Source of the DNA: Deltaproteobacteria bacterium
Lineage (GTDB): Bacteria; Myxococcota_A; UBA796; SXON01
Length of the DNA: 64,000 nucleotides
Assembly (NCBI GenBank): GCA_947445035.1
Contig: CANFCK010000018.1
Coordinates: 1-64,000 of the forward strand
Reading direction: 5' to 3'
Part shown: piece after piece, positions 52,291 to 61,396 of the stretch
How the letters are laid out: each line of letters opens with the position of its first letter
How positions within the stretch are numbered: the stretch's first letter is position 1
The notes under the pieces: generated by a model
Seen by the model: the letters and a program-made list of their open reading frames with translations, nothing else
The model's database searches: none
What the model was told of the DNA's origin: nothing
Translations under genes and position numbers: made by a program

Positions 52291-53858
52291 TCCTCGCGCT
52301 CGCCAGTCTTGCCCTGGCCGGAGCCGTCGCAACCCCCGGCGGCGCCGACGCCAGCTACAAGCCGCGGCGGGTCGCGGTCCTCGTGGGCATCCAGGACTAC
52401 GAAGATCCTGCCCTCAAGGGGCTGCGTTTCCCAGAAAAAGACGCGCGTGACCTCGGCGCGGTTCTGGGCTCCCCGGATGTCGGCGGCTTCGATCGGGTCT
52501 TCGTCATCGAAGGCCACGACGCCACGACGCGCGACGGGCTGCTGCGTTCGATCAAGGTCGCGACCGCCGACCTCCAGCGCGACGACACCTTTGTCCTGTA
52601 CCTCAGCGGACACGGCACCCTGGCGATCGATCCCGTCGAGGGCAGCCAGCTCTATTTCCTTCCGTCGGATGGCAGGTTGGACGAGCCGGAGCGCACCGGA
52701 TTGGCGGTGGTGGATGTCGAGGCGCTTGTTCACGAGCTGCCGGCGCGGCGACGGGTGATGATCCTGGACACCTGCCACAACGGCCGCGCCGGCAGTCGCA
52801 GCGCGGTGTCCTCGCCGACCCAGCAGCTGCTGAGCGGCTTCCGTGGCGAGCCCCCGGCGCCTAGGGGCGGTCGCGACGTGTCGGAGTCCGAGGCGCGCCT
52901 CTACGCCGCGCAGTACTGGCAGCCGGCGATGGAGGATCCGACGCTGGAAAACGGGGTCTACACCCACTTCCTCATCGACGCGCTCACCGCCGCAGAAGAT
53001 CGCGCCGACCTCGATGAGGACGGCCTCGTCGATGTCATGGAGGCACACCAATACGCGCGCGACCGGACGATGACGTGGACCGGCGGCCTGCAGATTCCCC
53101 GGGCTGAGTACCGAATCGTGGGCCGAGAGGAGATATTCCTCGGCGGGGCGCGCTCGCTCCGCGGTGCCGCCGAGCGGGCGCTGATCGCTGCCTGCGACGC
53201 GGTCCTTTCCCGCGCCAAGCTGTTCATCAACGGTACCGCGCGTGGTGAGCTTCCCGGCGTGTACGCCATCGATCCGGGCTCGCAGCTGGTGGAGATCCAG
53301 ACGGCGGACGGGCGGACGCTGATGAAGGAACGGGTCACCGTCTCCGCAGGGGAAACCTTGGGCGTGGAGGAGTTGCTTCGACGCCGCGAGTCCACGCTCA
53401 GCGTCCTCGGTGGGGTGGCCGTCCACGGCGGTGCACCGGGGGTGGCTCCGGTAGGCGTCAGCCTAGCCGCGATCTGGGCGAACCCGATCCGCGTCTCGGG
53501 CTGGCGCAGCGACGTGCACCTCACGGCCGACCTCGCCCACGGCCTCGCTCCCATCGAGCAGGTGGAGCAGTCCTCCGGCGCGCTTGCCCTCGGAGTGGGC
53601 TTCGGACCCAGCTTCGGCCCCGCCTGGGCCGCGCTGACCGTGGACGCGCGGGACAACTGGCGGACCAGCCTGTACGGGTCCCAGGCCGAGCTCGGGGTGG
53701 CCGGTGGGGTAGCTTTTGGCGCGGACGTCCTGGTGAACCAGCGCCTACGGGTTGCAATCCGGGCCGATGGCTGGACGGGCTACCAGGAATGGAACGGGGA
53801 GCCCGGCGCGACGTGGGGCGCCGGGCTGCGCGTAGGCGTGGGCGTACCGGTCAAATAG
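52287..53858 (+). CDS. Exported caspase-fold (C14) protein with PEGA-like and barrel-like C-terminal parts
   Basis: The protein is 523 residues from TTG 52287, which overlaps the anti-sigma TGA. The signal peptide is LILALASLALAGAVATPGGA. A caspase p20 domain follows, with catalytic His in YLSGHG (H109) and Cys in LDTCHNG (C163). A calcium-like loop DLDEDGLVD lies at 241-249. Residues ~310-360 resemble a PEGA domain (KLFINGTARGELPGVYAIDP). Residues ~370-523 are repeated amphipathic strands ending VGVGVPVK, like an outer-membrane barrel. It should be a periplasmic or surface protease. The length and parts are unusual for bacterial caspases. Confidence 0.8.
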   Translation: MILALASLALAGAVATPGGADASYKPRRVAVLVGIQDYEDPALKGLRFPEKDARDLGAVLGSPDVGGFDRVFVIEGHDATTRDGLLRSIKVATADLQRDDTFVLYLSGHGTLAIDPVEGSQLYFLPSDGRLDEPERTGLAVVDVEALVHELPARRRVMILDTCHNGRAGSRSAVSSPTQQLLSGFRGEPPAPRGGRDVSESEARLYAAQYWQPAMEDPTLENGVYTHFLIDALTAAEDRADLDEDGLVDVMEAHQYARDRTMTWTGGLQIPRAEYRIVGREEIFLGGARSLRGAAERALIAACDAVLSRAKLFINGTARGELPGVYAIDPGSQLVEIQTADGRTLMKERVTVSAGETLGVEELLRRRESTLSVLGGVAVHGGAPGVAPVGVSLAAIWANPIRVSGWRSDVHLTADLAHGLAPIEQVEQSSGALALGVGFGPSFGPAWAALTVDARDNWRTSLYGSQAELGVAGGVAFGADVLVNQRLRVAIRADGWTGYQEWNGEPGATWGAGLRVGVGVPVK

Positions 53859-53954
53859 TCGGCGACGTCGGCTCATGGGCCGTGAACGGCTGCCGCATGG
53901 GTGACGCCCAGGTAGGCAGAGCCCTTTCCCCCCGTTGCATGGTAGGCTGGACGT

Positions 53955-55454
53955 GTGGTACTCGTCGTTCTCGCGCTTGCCTGTGGCAGGATGGCCCCCT
54001 GGCCAGTAGACACCCACTCGCTCCCGGAGAACGAACGCATCGCCGTGAGTCCGGCGCTCTTGGACTTCGGCGGGATCTCCGTCAACGTGATCGGCGACGC
54101 GACGAGGACCCTGACCATCTACAACCTCGGCGACAGCGATGTCACCGTGACGGGGCAGGACGAGCCCGTCGGCGACGACGAAGTTTTCCGGGTGACGGAG
54201 CAGCCCGTCCTGGTCATACCCGGCGGTGAGTCTCGGGACGTGGAAGTCGCGTTCGTACCGGCCACCGACGACGAGTACCTGGCCCGCCTCCGGTTCGAAC
54301 CAGGGAGCGAGTTGGTCGAGCTCCGGGGGTCCGGCACCGCCCCCGTGATCAAGACCGGAGACTCCGACATCGCGCCCACCGTTCTGGGGTGCACCGGACA
54401 AGGGATCGTGACCGTCGAAAATCTGGGTTCTGAGGCCCTGATCGCCGATCCGTCGACATCTGGCGACGAGTTCAGCCTCGTCGGTTGGACCCGTGATGTC
54501 GCACCTGGAGCCACCATGGAGGTCGGCGTGGCCTTCACCCCCTCCTGGGGTGGCAGCCGGTCGGGCCTGCTCAGGTTGGCGACCAACGACCCGGTGCGTC
54601 CGGTCGCGACCGTGGACCTATCCGGACTCGGCTACGAAGGGGAGCGTGTGAGCGAGCGCTTCGTGTATGCGCCGGCTGCGCCGACGGACGTCATCTTTGC
54701 GGTGGAAGGCCAGCTCTACGCCGGCGACAACCGTGTGGAGCCAGCGGTGGAGGCGTACGCCACCCACATGCACGACGCTGGGATCGACCTGAACGCCACC
54801 TCTGTCTCGTCGGCCGGGGCCTGTGAGGGTCCGGCGCCCCGGTACAGCGAACCGGGCGACTCTGCGCTCCGGCTGGAGGCGATCCTGATGCACGGCTTCG
54901 AGGGCGGCGGGGGGCGCTTTGACGCCGACCTCGTGGGGCTCGTCGCCGACGTGCTTCTGGAAGCCGGGACGGGCGGGTGCCTGGCCGATTTTCGTCGTGA
55001 TGATGCCGCGCTTGACGTCGTGGTGATCGCGGAGTCGGCGCCATCGGACGACCCGCTCCCCGCGTTGGTGGGTCTCGTCGAGGGATTGCCAGACGGCACC
55101 AGGGTGCGGGTGAGCGTACTCGTACCAACCAGCGGCGAATGCGGTGCGGGCGGAGGGGCCTACGCCGTCCTCGCCGACGAGTACGACGGCGCCATCGGCA
55201 ATGGGTGCACAGGTTCCTGGGAGGCAGGTTTCACCGCGTTCGCCGCGCTGCCCACGGTCACCCGTGAGGTCCGGTATCCGCTGGCGGAATCGCCGGTTCC
55301 GAGCACCCTCTCGGTCAGCGCCGATGGGTCCGCCGCGACCGGCTGGAGTTGGGACGAGGCGACCAACGAGTTGGTCATCGACGCCGAGACGCACCCGGAC
55401 GTCGGCGCCGAGCTCTCAGTCACCTATGTCTCCGCGGTCAGCTGCTCGCCCTGA
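53955..55454 (+). CDS. Lipoprotein with Ig-like (choice-of-anchor D) repeats
   Basis: The protein is 499 residues from GTG 53955, which is fixed by an in-frame TAG 12 nt upstream. The signal MVLVVLALAC is only nine residues with no charge. Two Ig-like repeats of the ASPM/HYDIN kind cover ~25-230 (ALLDFGGISVNVIGDATRTL; LLRLATNDPVRPVATVDLSG). Residues ~240-410 look like a VWA-type domain (DVIFAVEGQLYAGDNRVEPA; DVVVIAESAPSDDPLP) but the first MIDAS Asp-x-Ser is replaced. The C-terminal part is another beta domain. No enzymatic motif is visible. It converges with the protease gene. Confidence 0.75.
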   Translation: MVLVVLALACGRMAPWPVDTHSLPENERIAVSPALLDFGGISVNVIGDATRTLTIYNLGDSDVTVTGQDEPVGDDEVFRVTEQPVLVIPGGESRDVEVAFVPATDDEYLARLRFEPGSELVELRGSGTAPVIKTGDSDIAPTVLGCTGQGIVTVENLGSEALIADPSTSGDEFSLVGWTRDVAPGATMEVGVAFTPSWGGSRSGLLRLATNDPVRPVATVDLSGLGYEGERVSERFVYAPAAPTDVIFAVEGQLYAGDNRVEPAVEAYATHMHDAGIDLNATSVSSAGACEGPAPRYSEPGDSALRLEAILMHGFEGGGGRFDADLVGLVADVLLEAGTGGCLADFRRDDAALDVVVIAESAPSDDPLPALVGLVEGLPDGTRVRVSVLVPTSGECGAGGGAYAVLADEYDGAIGNGCTGSWEAGFTAFAALPTVTREVRYPLAESPVPSTLSVSADGSAATGWSWDEATNELVIDAETHPDVGAELSVTYVSAVSCSP

Positions 55455-55461
55455 CAGGCCC

Positions 55462-57828
55462 TCAAGTCGCGCGTTCTTTGCGCCCCTGAAGTCGAGCGAC
55501 GTCCTGGAAATAGTCCAACTTGGCCGCGCAGAGCCGGAGCACTTCGTCCAGCGGGCGGCCCATGAGCAGCTCAACCCCTTCGGATACGTGCGCCACCGAG
55601 TACAGGTGGAAGCGCCCGGCCGCACACGCCTGGACGACGTCGTCGTCAAGGCACAGGTCCGCAACATTGCTCTCAGGAATCGCGACACCCTGGTGCCCGG
55701 TAAGGCCGAGCGCGGTACAAACCGCGAAGAAGCCTTCGATCTTCTCGTTGATGCCGCCCACGGACTGCACCTCGCCGAACTGGTTGACGGAGCCGGTCAC
55801 GGCGATGGACTGGTTGATCGGAACGTCGGAGAGCGCCGACAAAAGCGCGTACAACTCCGTGGTGCTGGCGCTGTCCCCATCGACTCGACCGTAGGATTGT
55901 TCGAAAGCCAGCCCCGCCACGAACGCAAAGGTGCGGGTCTGGCCGAGGTGCGTGCGCAACCAGCCGGTGAGGATCTGGACGCCTTTGTCGTGGCTCCTCC
56001 CAGACAGCCCGACCTCACGCTCGATGCTCCCGATGCCTGATCGCCCAGCGCCCACCGTCGCGGAGATGCGCATCGGCCTGCCGAAGTCGTGACCGCCAAC
56101 ATGGTAGACCACCAGGGCGTTGATGCGTCCGACGGCGTGCCCGCCGACATCGAGCTTTACGATGCCGCGCTCGATGATCTCAAGCGTGCGGCGTTCCGCG
56201 AGGCCGTCCCGGTAGCGGCGGGCAGCCAGGGCGGCGGCGACGTGGCGGGGTTGGGCCAACCCAGGCCCGTCAATCGCGGCCTCGCACGCAGCCTCACGCA
56301 ACAGGTCGGCAACGGTGCCCATCTGGGTAGTGATTCGGTCCCCACGGCCCGGCTGGCGTACGGCCCACCGGAGCACCTCCCCGAGGGCGGCGCGCGTAAA
56401 GTGGGGGAGCCCCTCCGTACGCACCACCCTGCCACAGAACCGAGCGTAGTCCTCCAAAACCTCGGGGGTGATGGTGGCGTCCTCCTCGAACTCGGCCTTG
56501 ATCTTGAACAAGTTTCTGAAGTCGGGATCTCCGTAGTACAGCGCGGCAAAAACACCCGGTTCGCCCGCCAATATGACCTTGAGATCCACCGGAATCGGAT
56601 CGGGACGCAGACCCGTCGGACCGCTGCCCTGTCCCTCGGGATTCTGAACGTCCACCTCCCCGCTCAAAAGCGCCCGCTTCAGCACCTTCCAAACGCCTGG
56701 CTCCGCGAGTAGATCGGCGGCGTTAACCAGTATCCAGCCACCATCTGCGTCGAGGAGCGCCCCCGTCCGGATCGAACGGTGGTCGATCGCGCCCGGCTCA
56801 CCTTCCATCCCGCCGAGCAACTGCGGCCACGTGGGGTTGGTGACCGAGACGATCGACGCGCGACGGGAGCGACGCCCCAAGTGAACGAGATTGGCGCTGA
56901 ACGAGGAAAAAAGCTCCTCGTGATCGGGCTCCTCAGTGTCGAACCACTCCGGCGATTCCACCAACTCGTCCAGCAGTTCGTCCAGCCACCCTCGCGCGGC
57001 GGGCCAGCGGCGGGCGATGTCCCGGAACATCGTCGTGAGTCCACCTCGCACGGCCTCCGCCTCTGCCTCGCGCACCGAGCGGAGCGTTCCGAGGAGGTTG
57101 GACCGGGCAGCGTCGAGCGCGGCAGCAAGCTCCGCCTCCAGACCATTCCACCCCTCGGTGAAGGTGCTCGGATCCTTGGGAAGCGGGACGTCCCCCGACT
57201 CCCAATGAACCTGAAGCTCGGCTCGGGTCAGGAGGCGGGGCTCGTCATCGTCCTCGTCTTCAGGCGGCGCCCGCCACAAAACACCGGGGGCGCCTCCCTC
57301 CTCGTCATCGACGGCCGCGAGCACAAAACCGAGCGATTCGGCCCGTTCCTCCAACGCGACCATCGCCTTGTGCTGGGCCACCTCAGCATCGCGTCGAAAT
57401 TTTCCACGACGAATACGGATTTCATCACGATTCAGAATCCGAGGGACGTCCTCGATCAACAGCGCGGCGAGGCGCAGAAGTTCTTTGCGAAAAGCGAGCC
57501 CGCGGCCGGGTGCGAACTGCAAGAGCCGGGGGCGAGTCGGATCCACGAAGCTGCGGACGTACACAAAGTCGCGGGCGGCTCGGCGAGGGGGCGCCAACTC
57601 CGTCAGTATCCGTCCGATGCTTCCCAACCGCCCCGCCGACCGTGGACCGGCGACGAAGACGTTGAATCCGGGGCCGCGGAGCGCGACCGCCCGGCGAATC
57701 GCGGCGATGGCAGGGTCCTGCCCGATGAAACTTTCCAGCGGCTTGACGTCCGCGGTGCTGTCGAATCGGAGCGAAGAGTCGGGGAGCCGCCACGTGAGTG
57801 TGTCGACAGGGAGGGGTCGAGCGGGCAT
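55462..57828 (-). CDS. LonB/YcbZ-like ATP-dependent protease
   Basis: The protein is 788 residues from ATG 57828. It has the AAA_32-type N-terminal part and a Lon protease C-terminus. The active site Ser is in VDGDSASTTELYALL (S653) and the Lys in VGGINEKIEGFF (K696). They are 43 residues apart, as in E. coli Lon (S679, K722). The N-terminal nucleotide motif reads NVFVAGPRSAGRLGS, so the normal GKT/S is missing. An insert region (about 150-330) is charged. YcbZ-like proteins share this layout. It starts divergently to the pseudouridine synthase with 21 nt between. Confidence 0.88.
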   Translation of the reverse strand: MPARPLPVDTLTWRLPDSSLRFDSTADVKPLESFIGQDPAIAAIRRAVALRGPGFNVFVAGPRSAGRLGSIGRILTELAPPRRAARDFVYVRSFVDPTRPRLLQFAPGRGLAFRKELLRLAALLIEDVPRILNRDEIRIRRGKFRRDAEVAQHKAMVALEERAESLGFVLAAVDDEEGGAPGVLWRAPPEDEDDDEPRLLTRAELQVHWESGDVPLPKDPSTFTEGWNGLEAELAAALDAARSNLLGTLRSVREAEAEAVRGGLTTMFRDIARRWPAARGWLDELLDELVESPEWFDTEEPDHEELFSSFSANLVHLGRRSRRASIVSVTNPTWPQLLGGMEGEPGAIDHRSIRTGALLDADGGWILVNAADLLAEPGVWKVLKRALLSGEVDVQNPEGQGSGPTGLRPDPIPVDLKVILAGEPGVFAALYYGDPDFRNLFKIKAEFEEDATITPEVLEDYARFCGRVVRTEGLPHFTRAALGEVLRWAVRQPGRGDRITTQMGTVADLLREAACEAAIDGPGLAQPRHVAAALAARRYRDGLAERRTLEIIERGIVKLDVGGHAVGRINALVVYHVGGHDFGRPMRISATVGAGRSGIGSIEREVGLSGRSHDKGVQILTGWLRTHLGQTRTFAFVAGLAFEQSYGRVDGDSASTTELYALLSALSDVPINQSIAVTGSVNQFGEVQSVGGINEKIEGFFAVCTALGLTGHQGVAIPESNVADLCLDDDVVQACAAGRFHLYSVAHVSEGVELLMGRPLDEVLRLCAAKLDYFQDVARLQGRKERAT

Positions 57829-57849
57829 GTCGCGGCTATGTAACGGGAC

Positions 57850-58473
57850 GTGCCGCCCGTGCTCTACCAGGACCGACACCTCACGGTTTTCGACAAGCCC
57901 GCGGGGCTGCCCTCGATCCCGTCCCGGGGGGGCGGGCCCAGCCTAGCGACCGAAACCGGGCTCCTGGTTTGCCATCGGCTGGACGCCGAGACGACGGGGG
58001 TCATCGTGATGGCGCGGACCACAGCGGGTCAGCGGCTGGTCAGCGCCGCGTTCGAGGCGCGCAGGGTCGAGAAGGTCTACCTCGCGGTGTGCCGGGGGGT
58101 TCTCGCCGACCGCGGCGTCTGTACGATCCCCCTCGGCGAGTGGAAGCGGGGCAGGGTTCAGATCGGTCAGGGCAGGTCCGCCGAGACGGCGTGGACTGTA
58201 CGTGCGCGGGAACAGGGTCGCCTGCTCGTCGAGGCGCGTCCCCGCACCGGTCGTACCCACCAGGTGCGAGCCCACCTCGCCGAAAGTGGCGCACCCCTGC
58301 TGGGCGACGAAGCGTACGGCGGCGAGTCTGGTCACCCGTTGGCGCTTCACGCGTGGCGCTTGACGCTGCCGTGGCCCGGAGCCAACGACCGGCTCGAGTT
58401 CGTCGCCGCTCCACCGCCGTCACTCGAGGCCAGCTGGGGGGAGTCCTTGGCCGCACTCGAGCCTGCACCGTGA
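57850..58473 (+). CDS. RluA-family pseudouridine synthase
   Basis: The protein is 207 residues from GTG 57850. The catalytic motif is HRLDAETTGV with D45. Family motifs KPAGLPSIPS, KVYLAVCRG and RPRTGRTHQVRAHLAESG are present. There is no S4 domain, so it is a short RluA-type enzyme that converts uridine to pseudouridine in RNA. The target site is not predictable. The GTG of the lipoprotein gene overlaps its stop by 4 nt (GTGA). Confidence 0.92.
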   Translation: MPPVLYQDRHLTVFDKPAGLPSIPSRGGGPSLATETGLLVCHRLDAETTGVIVMARTTAGQRLVSAAFEARRVEKVYLAVCRGVLADRGVCTIPLGEWKRGRVQIGQGRSAETAWTVRAREQGRLLVEARPRTGRTHQVRAHLAESGAPLLGDEAYGGESGHPLALHAWRLTLPWPGANDRLEFVAAPPPSLEASWGESLAALEPAP

Positions 58474-59657
58474 TCCTCGCGCTTCTGTCGTCCTGCACAA
58501 CCGAGCCAGGCGCGACCTCCGTTTGTCTGCTTACGACCGAGGCCGAAGCGGGCGTGGTCGCGATCCAGTTGGAGGGTACGCCTGGGCTACTCGAAGCGGA
58601 ACTCCGATTTCCGGCCTCGCCCACCTCCCCGCTTCCCGTGGTCGTCCAGGTTTTCGGGGGATGGGACGACGAGGTGTCGGTAGACGCCGTCGGACTGCGC
58701 GAAGCCCTGGCGCTCCGGTTCGCGCTTTCCGGTCCCGAGTGGGCCGGGGGCGAACGCGACCTTCGCGGCCCGGTCGCACGGTCCGCTGTTGCGGCGGCAA
58801 TGGCGTACGCGCACGGCGACACCACCGACGCCGAGGGCTGTCGGCTCGCCGAGCGAGTACCCGACGTCGACTCCTCTGCGCTCATCCTCCTTGGGCTCAG
58901 CAACGGCGGCAATCTCGCGCTCGCGACCCTGGCCGACGCCACGCTCAGCATCGCGGAACCCGTCGCAGTGATCCTCTGGGAGACGCCAGTCGGCGCGCAG
59001 TTGATCAACATCGAACATCGCAACGCGAGCAAACTCTACACGAAAGGCAACTGTCAGCTCGATGGTAGCGGCCTCCACTGCCCATTCGCCGACGCAGGGC
59101 AGCTCAATGAGGACGGAAACCTTTGCTTCGACACCGATGGCGATGGCCTGTGCTCCGCGGATGAGGCTGCCCGCACCCCGCTGACGGATCCGCTGACCGG
59201 TCGCCTGGCCACCTCCGCGGAGCTGGTCGCCGCCGCACTCGCGCTGGGTCCACGTCCAGAGGGGTGGGACACCGAAGCGGAGGGCACTGCCTTTTGGGCC
59301 GACCGAGACGCGCTCCTGGCCGCCCCATCGGTGGTGACGCGCTTCCCGGACCTGGCGTTGATGATCCTGGCGAGCGAGACCGACCACGTCCTCGGCGGGC
59401 TCTCCGACCACCCTCATGTCTACGCCCTGGGCGAGACCCTCCAGACGGCGGGCGCCCGTTGGCTCCGGCTCAACCCTGGAACCCGTTGGAGCGGGCAACC
59501 ACAGGAGAACGCGATCGGCTTGCGACTCCAGCTCGACACGCCGGAGGGGTGGCTGTACTCCGAGCTGGCGGAGGAGCCACTCGCGGGCCCCATCGACGCC
59601 GCGGTGGCCGAGCTCGCGTGGCGGCACGACAGCGCCGACTGGGTCACAGAATGGTGA
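58470..59657 (+). CDS. Lipoprotein with alpha/beta-hydrolase-like elbow, unknown function
   Basis: The protein is 395 residues from GTG 58470 (MILALLSSC), with a lipobox after eight residues. A nucleophile-elbow-like motif (LILLGLSNGGNLALA, Ser in GLSNGG) suggests an alpha/beta-hydrolase fold. An Asp-rich DTDGDGLCSADEAA loop resembles an EF-hand or calcium site. The end (ELAWRHDSADWVTEW) is helical. A catalytic His is possible in ETDHVLGG. The substrate is unknown. A long upstream extension is the shadow of the synthase. Confidence 0.65.
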   Translation: MILALLSSCTTEPGATSVCLLTTEAEAGVVAIQLEGTPGLLEAELRFPASPTSPLPVVVQVFGGWDDEVSVDAVGLREALALRFALSGPEWAGGERDLRGPVARSAVAAAMAYAHGDTTDAEGCRLAERVPDVDSSALILLGLSNGGNLALATLADATLSIAEPVAVILWETPVGAQLINIEHRNASKLYTKGNCQLDGSGLHCPFADAGQLNEDGNLCFDTDGDGLCSADEAARTPLTDPLTGRLATSAELVAAALALGPRPEGWDTEAEGTAFWADRDALLAAPSVVTRFPDLALMILASETDHVLGGLSDHPHVYALGETLQTAGARWLRLNPGTRWSGQPQENAIGLRLQLDTPEGWLYSELAEEPLAGPIDAAVAELAWRHDSADWVTEW

Positions 59658-59846
59658 CTTTCGGTCACGCCGCCGCCCCGTGCGCCACGGATCGCTTGCG
59701 GGAACCGGCATCCGATCCTATGATTCACTCAACATACGGAATCGGTCCCCCCCGACCCCGCTTCGAACCGGCACGTCAAGCGTCTCCTCCATCTCTTGCG
59801 GTCAGGGCCAGGCGGGGGGGACTCTCCGAGGCAGCGTCCGGCCGGT

Positions 59847-60221
59847 TCATTTGGGCCAGGCCTGCTTTTTCAGGTGTGGACGCTTCACGGTGGTGTCGCA
59901 CTGCGACCGGAAAGCCTTGTCCTTGATATGTTTGCAGAGCGCGTCGGAAGCCGGATCACGGCTGGCTTTGACCCACTCCAAGTAGACAAAGTCGCGCTGC
60001 AACGGGTCAGCGATCCGTGCCTCGGTAAACTCCGCGCCCAGCCGGCCGTCCTTGGCGAAGATGGCCAGCGCCACGGCCACCATGCAATCCTTCTTCTTCC
60101 CGCTGGAGATGACCAGCGCGCAGTCCGACTCCTCGGTCGGGTTGGCGGGCGGGCGGGTCAGCAGGAAGAACGCGACAGGGGCGACGAGGACCAGGACGGT
60201 GACGACGAGCTTCCAACGCAT
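59847..60221 (-). CDS. Small membrane-anchored protein
   Basis: This 124-residue protein has an N-terminal membrane helix (MRWKLVVTVLVLVAPVAFFL) and a soluble domain with four cysteines (C34, C46, C96, C108 by count). Charged Lys/Asp-rich segments end KKQAWPK. It is not recognised. The 189 nt on its right-hand 3' side (59658-59846) hold no gene that I can support. Its start is divergent to the 60260 gene, with 38 nt between. Confidence 0.6.
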   Translation of the reverse strand: MRWKLVVTVLVLVAPVAFFLLTRPPANPTEESDCALVISSGKKKDCMVAVALAIFAKDGRLGAEFTEARIADPLQRDFVYLEWVKASRDPASDALCKHIKDKAFRSQCDTTVKRPHLKKQAWPK

Positions 60222-60259
60222 GGCGCCGCCGTATCGCGGGACGGTGCTACGATCCGCTC

Positions 60260-61051
60260 ATGCCGCCTGTACATCCGGGGGTGATTTCCCGCCTGGCGTC
60301 CTACCAGGCCGATCCGGCCGAGGCCGACACGCTCCTCGACGCCTGGCTTCGACGATTTGCCGGCGTCAGCGACGCGGGCCTCCGCAAGACCGTTTTGCGC
60401 GAGGGCCTCGACAGCCTCGATGATGCCTCGCTGATCGCGGTGCTCGACCAACTCGATCGGCGGGCCCGGCGCGGCGCTGGAGACGCACGCTGGATGCTGA
60501 CCGAGCTGGCCGTCAGCCCCGGCGTGCTCCAAGAGCTGCCGTACGAGCGACGAACCGAACTGTACGCGGCCGCCCGACAGCTGGAGTATCGCGAGGTGGC
60601 GCAGCGTTTCCTGGGCGACCGCCCCACCACCCGCACCAAGACTGGCGCCGACAACCCCCACCTGGAGCTTGCCTCGGGCATCCGGAAGAGCGCCGCGCGG
60701 GCGCGGGACCGCAACCTCATTGACCGGCTCCTCCACGACCGCGATCCGGGCGTGATCCGCGGCCTGCTCGACAATCCCCGCCTCGTCGAGCGCGACGCGG
60801 TGAAAATTGCCGCACTCCGACCGACCGCGCCGGAAGTCCTCCACGAGCTGGCTCGCCACCCGCGATGGTCCAGCAACTACCGGGTGCGCAAGGCGCTGGC
60901 GTTCAACCCCTGGACCCCGACGTCGCTTGCCCGCCAACTCGTCCGCACGCTGCTCAAACAGGACCTGCGCGCGCTGCGAGACACCGGAACCGTGGACAGC
61001 GAGCTACGCGCCGAGGCCAATCTGCTCCTGGCTCGACCGTCGGCTATTTGA
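60260..61051 (+). CDS. Helical-repeat protein of unknown function
   Basis: This 263-residue cytoplasmic protein is built of short helical repeats. The region ~150-245 resembles leucine-rich variant or HEAT-type repeats (LIDRLLHDRDPGVIRGLLDN; LHELARHPRWSSNYRVRKAL). No catalytic residues stand out. Such proteins usually bind other proteins. Its 3' end overlaps the convergent tatA gene by 8 nt. I could not identify a family. Confidence 0.6.
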   Translation: MPPVHPGVISRLASYQADPAEADTLLDAWLRRFAGVSDAGLRKTVLREGLDSLDDASLIAVLDQLDRRARRGAGDARWMLTELAVSPGVLQELPYERRTELYAAARQLEYREVAQRFLGDRPTTRTKTGADNPHLELASGIRKSAARARDRNLIDRLLHDRDPGVIRGLLDNPRLVERDAVKIAALRPTAPEVLHELARHPRWSSNYRVRKALAFNPWTPTSLARQLVRTLLKQDLRALRDTGTVDSELRAEANLLLARPSAI

Positions 61052-61334
61052 CTTCTTTCTCAGCGGAGTGGGCCTTCGCCTCGTCCGGATCGCCGTCCAA
61101 GTCGTCCTTGGCCGAGAGTTGTTTTCTTTTTTCTTCCCGTTTCTTCAGCCGGGCGGCCTTCTCGTCCTCGGACTCGGCGTCGTCCTCATCGCCCTTTCCC
61201 TTGCCCTCCGAGGCGTCCTTGAACGCCTTGATGCCTTTTCCAGCTTGCCGGAAGACGTCCGGTAGCTTGCCCGCGCCGAAAACGATCAGCACCAACAGAA
61301 CAATTAAGCCCAACTCCCAGCCGCCGAACCCCAT
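61044..61334 (-). CDS. tatA: Sec-independent protein translocase TatA
   Basis: This 96-residue protein has the TatA pattern: FGGWELGLIVLLVLIVFGAG then KLPDVFRQAGKGIKAFKDAS. An N-terminal membrane helix, a hinge (FGAGKLP), an amphipathic helix and an acidic/charged tail (about 42-96) are present. TatA oligomers move folded proteins across the inner membrane. TatB and TatC are not in the window. The tail is rich in Glu, Asp and Lys. Confidence 0.93.
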   Translation of the reverse strand: MGFGGWELGLIVLLVLIVFGAGKLPDVFRQAGKGIKAFKDASEGKGKGDEDDAESEDEKAARLKKREEKRKQLSAKDDLDGDPDEAKAHSAEKEVK

Positions 61335-61396
61335 GACCGTTCACTCCGACAGGCGTGGTCTATCCGCGCTGCTGGTCCTGCGCCCGCTCCGCACCG

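Noticed and set aside
59700-59810. A possible tRNA T-loop (CTTCGAACC) near 59761
   Set aside because: The flanking arms do not pair and no anticodon arm or acceptor stem can be formed.
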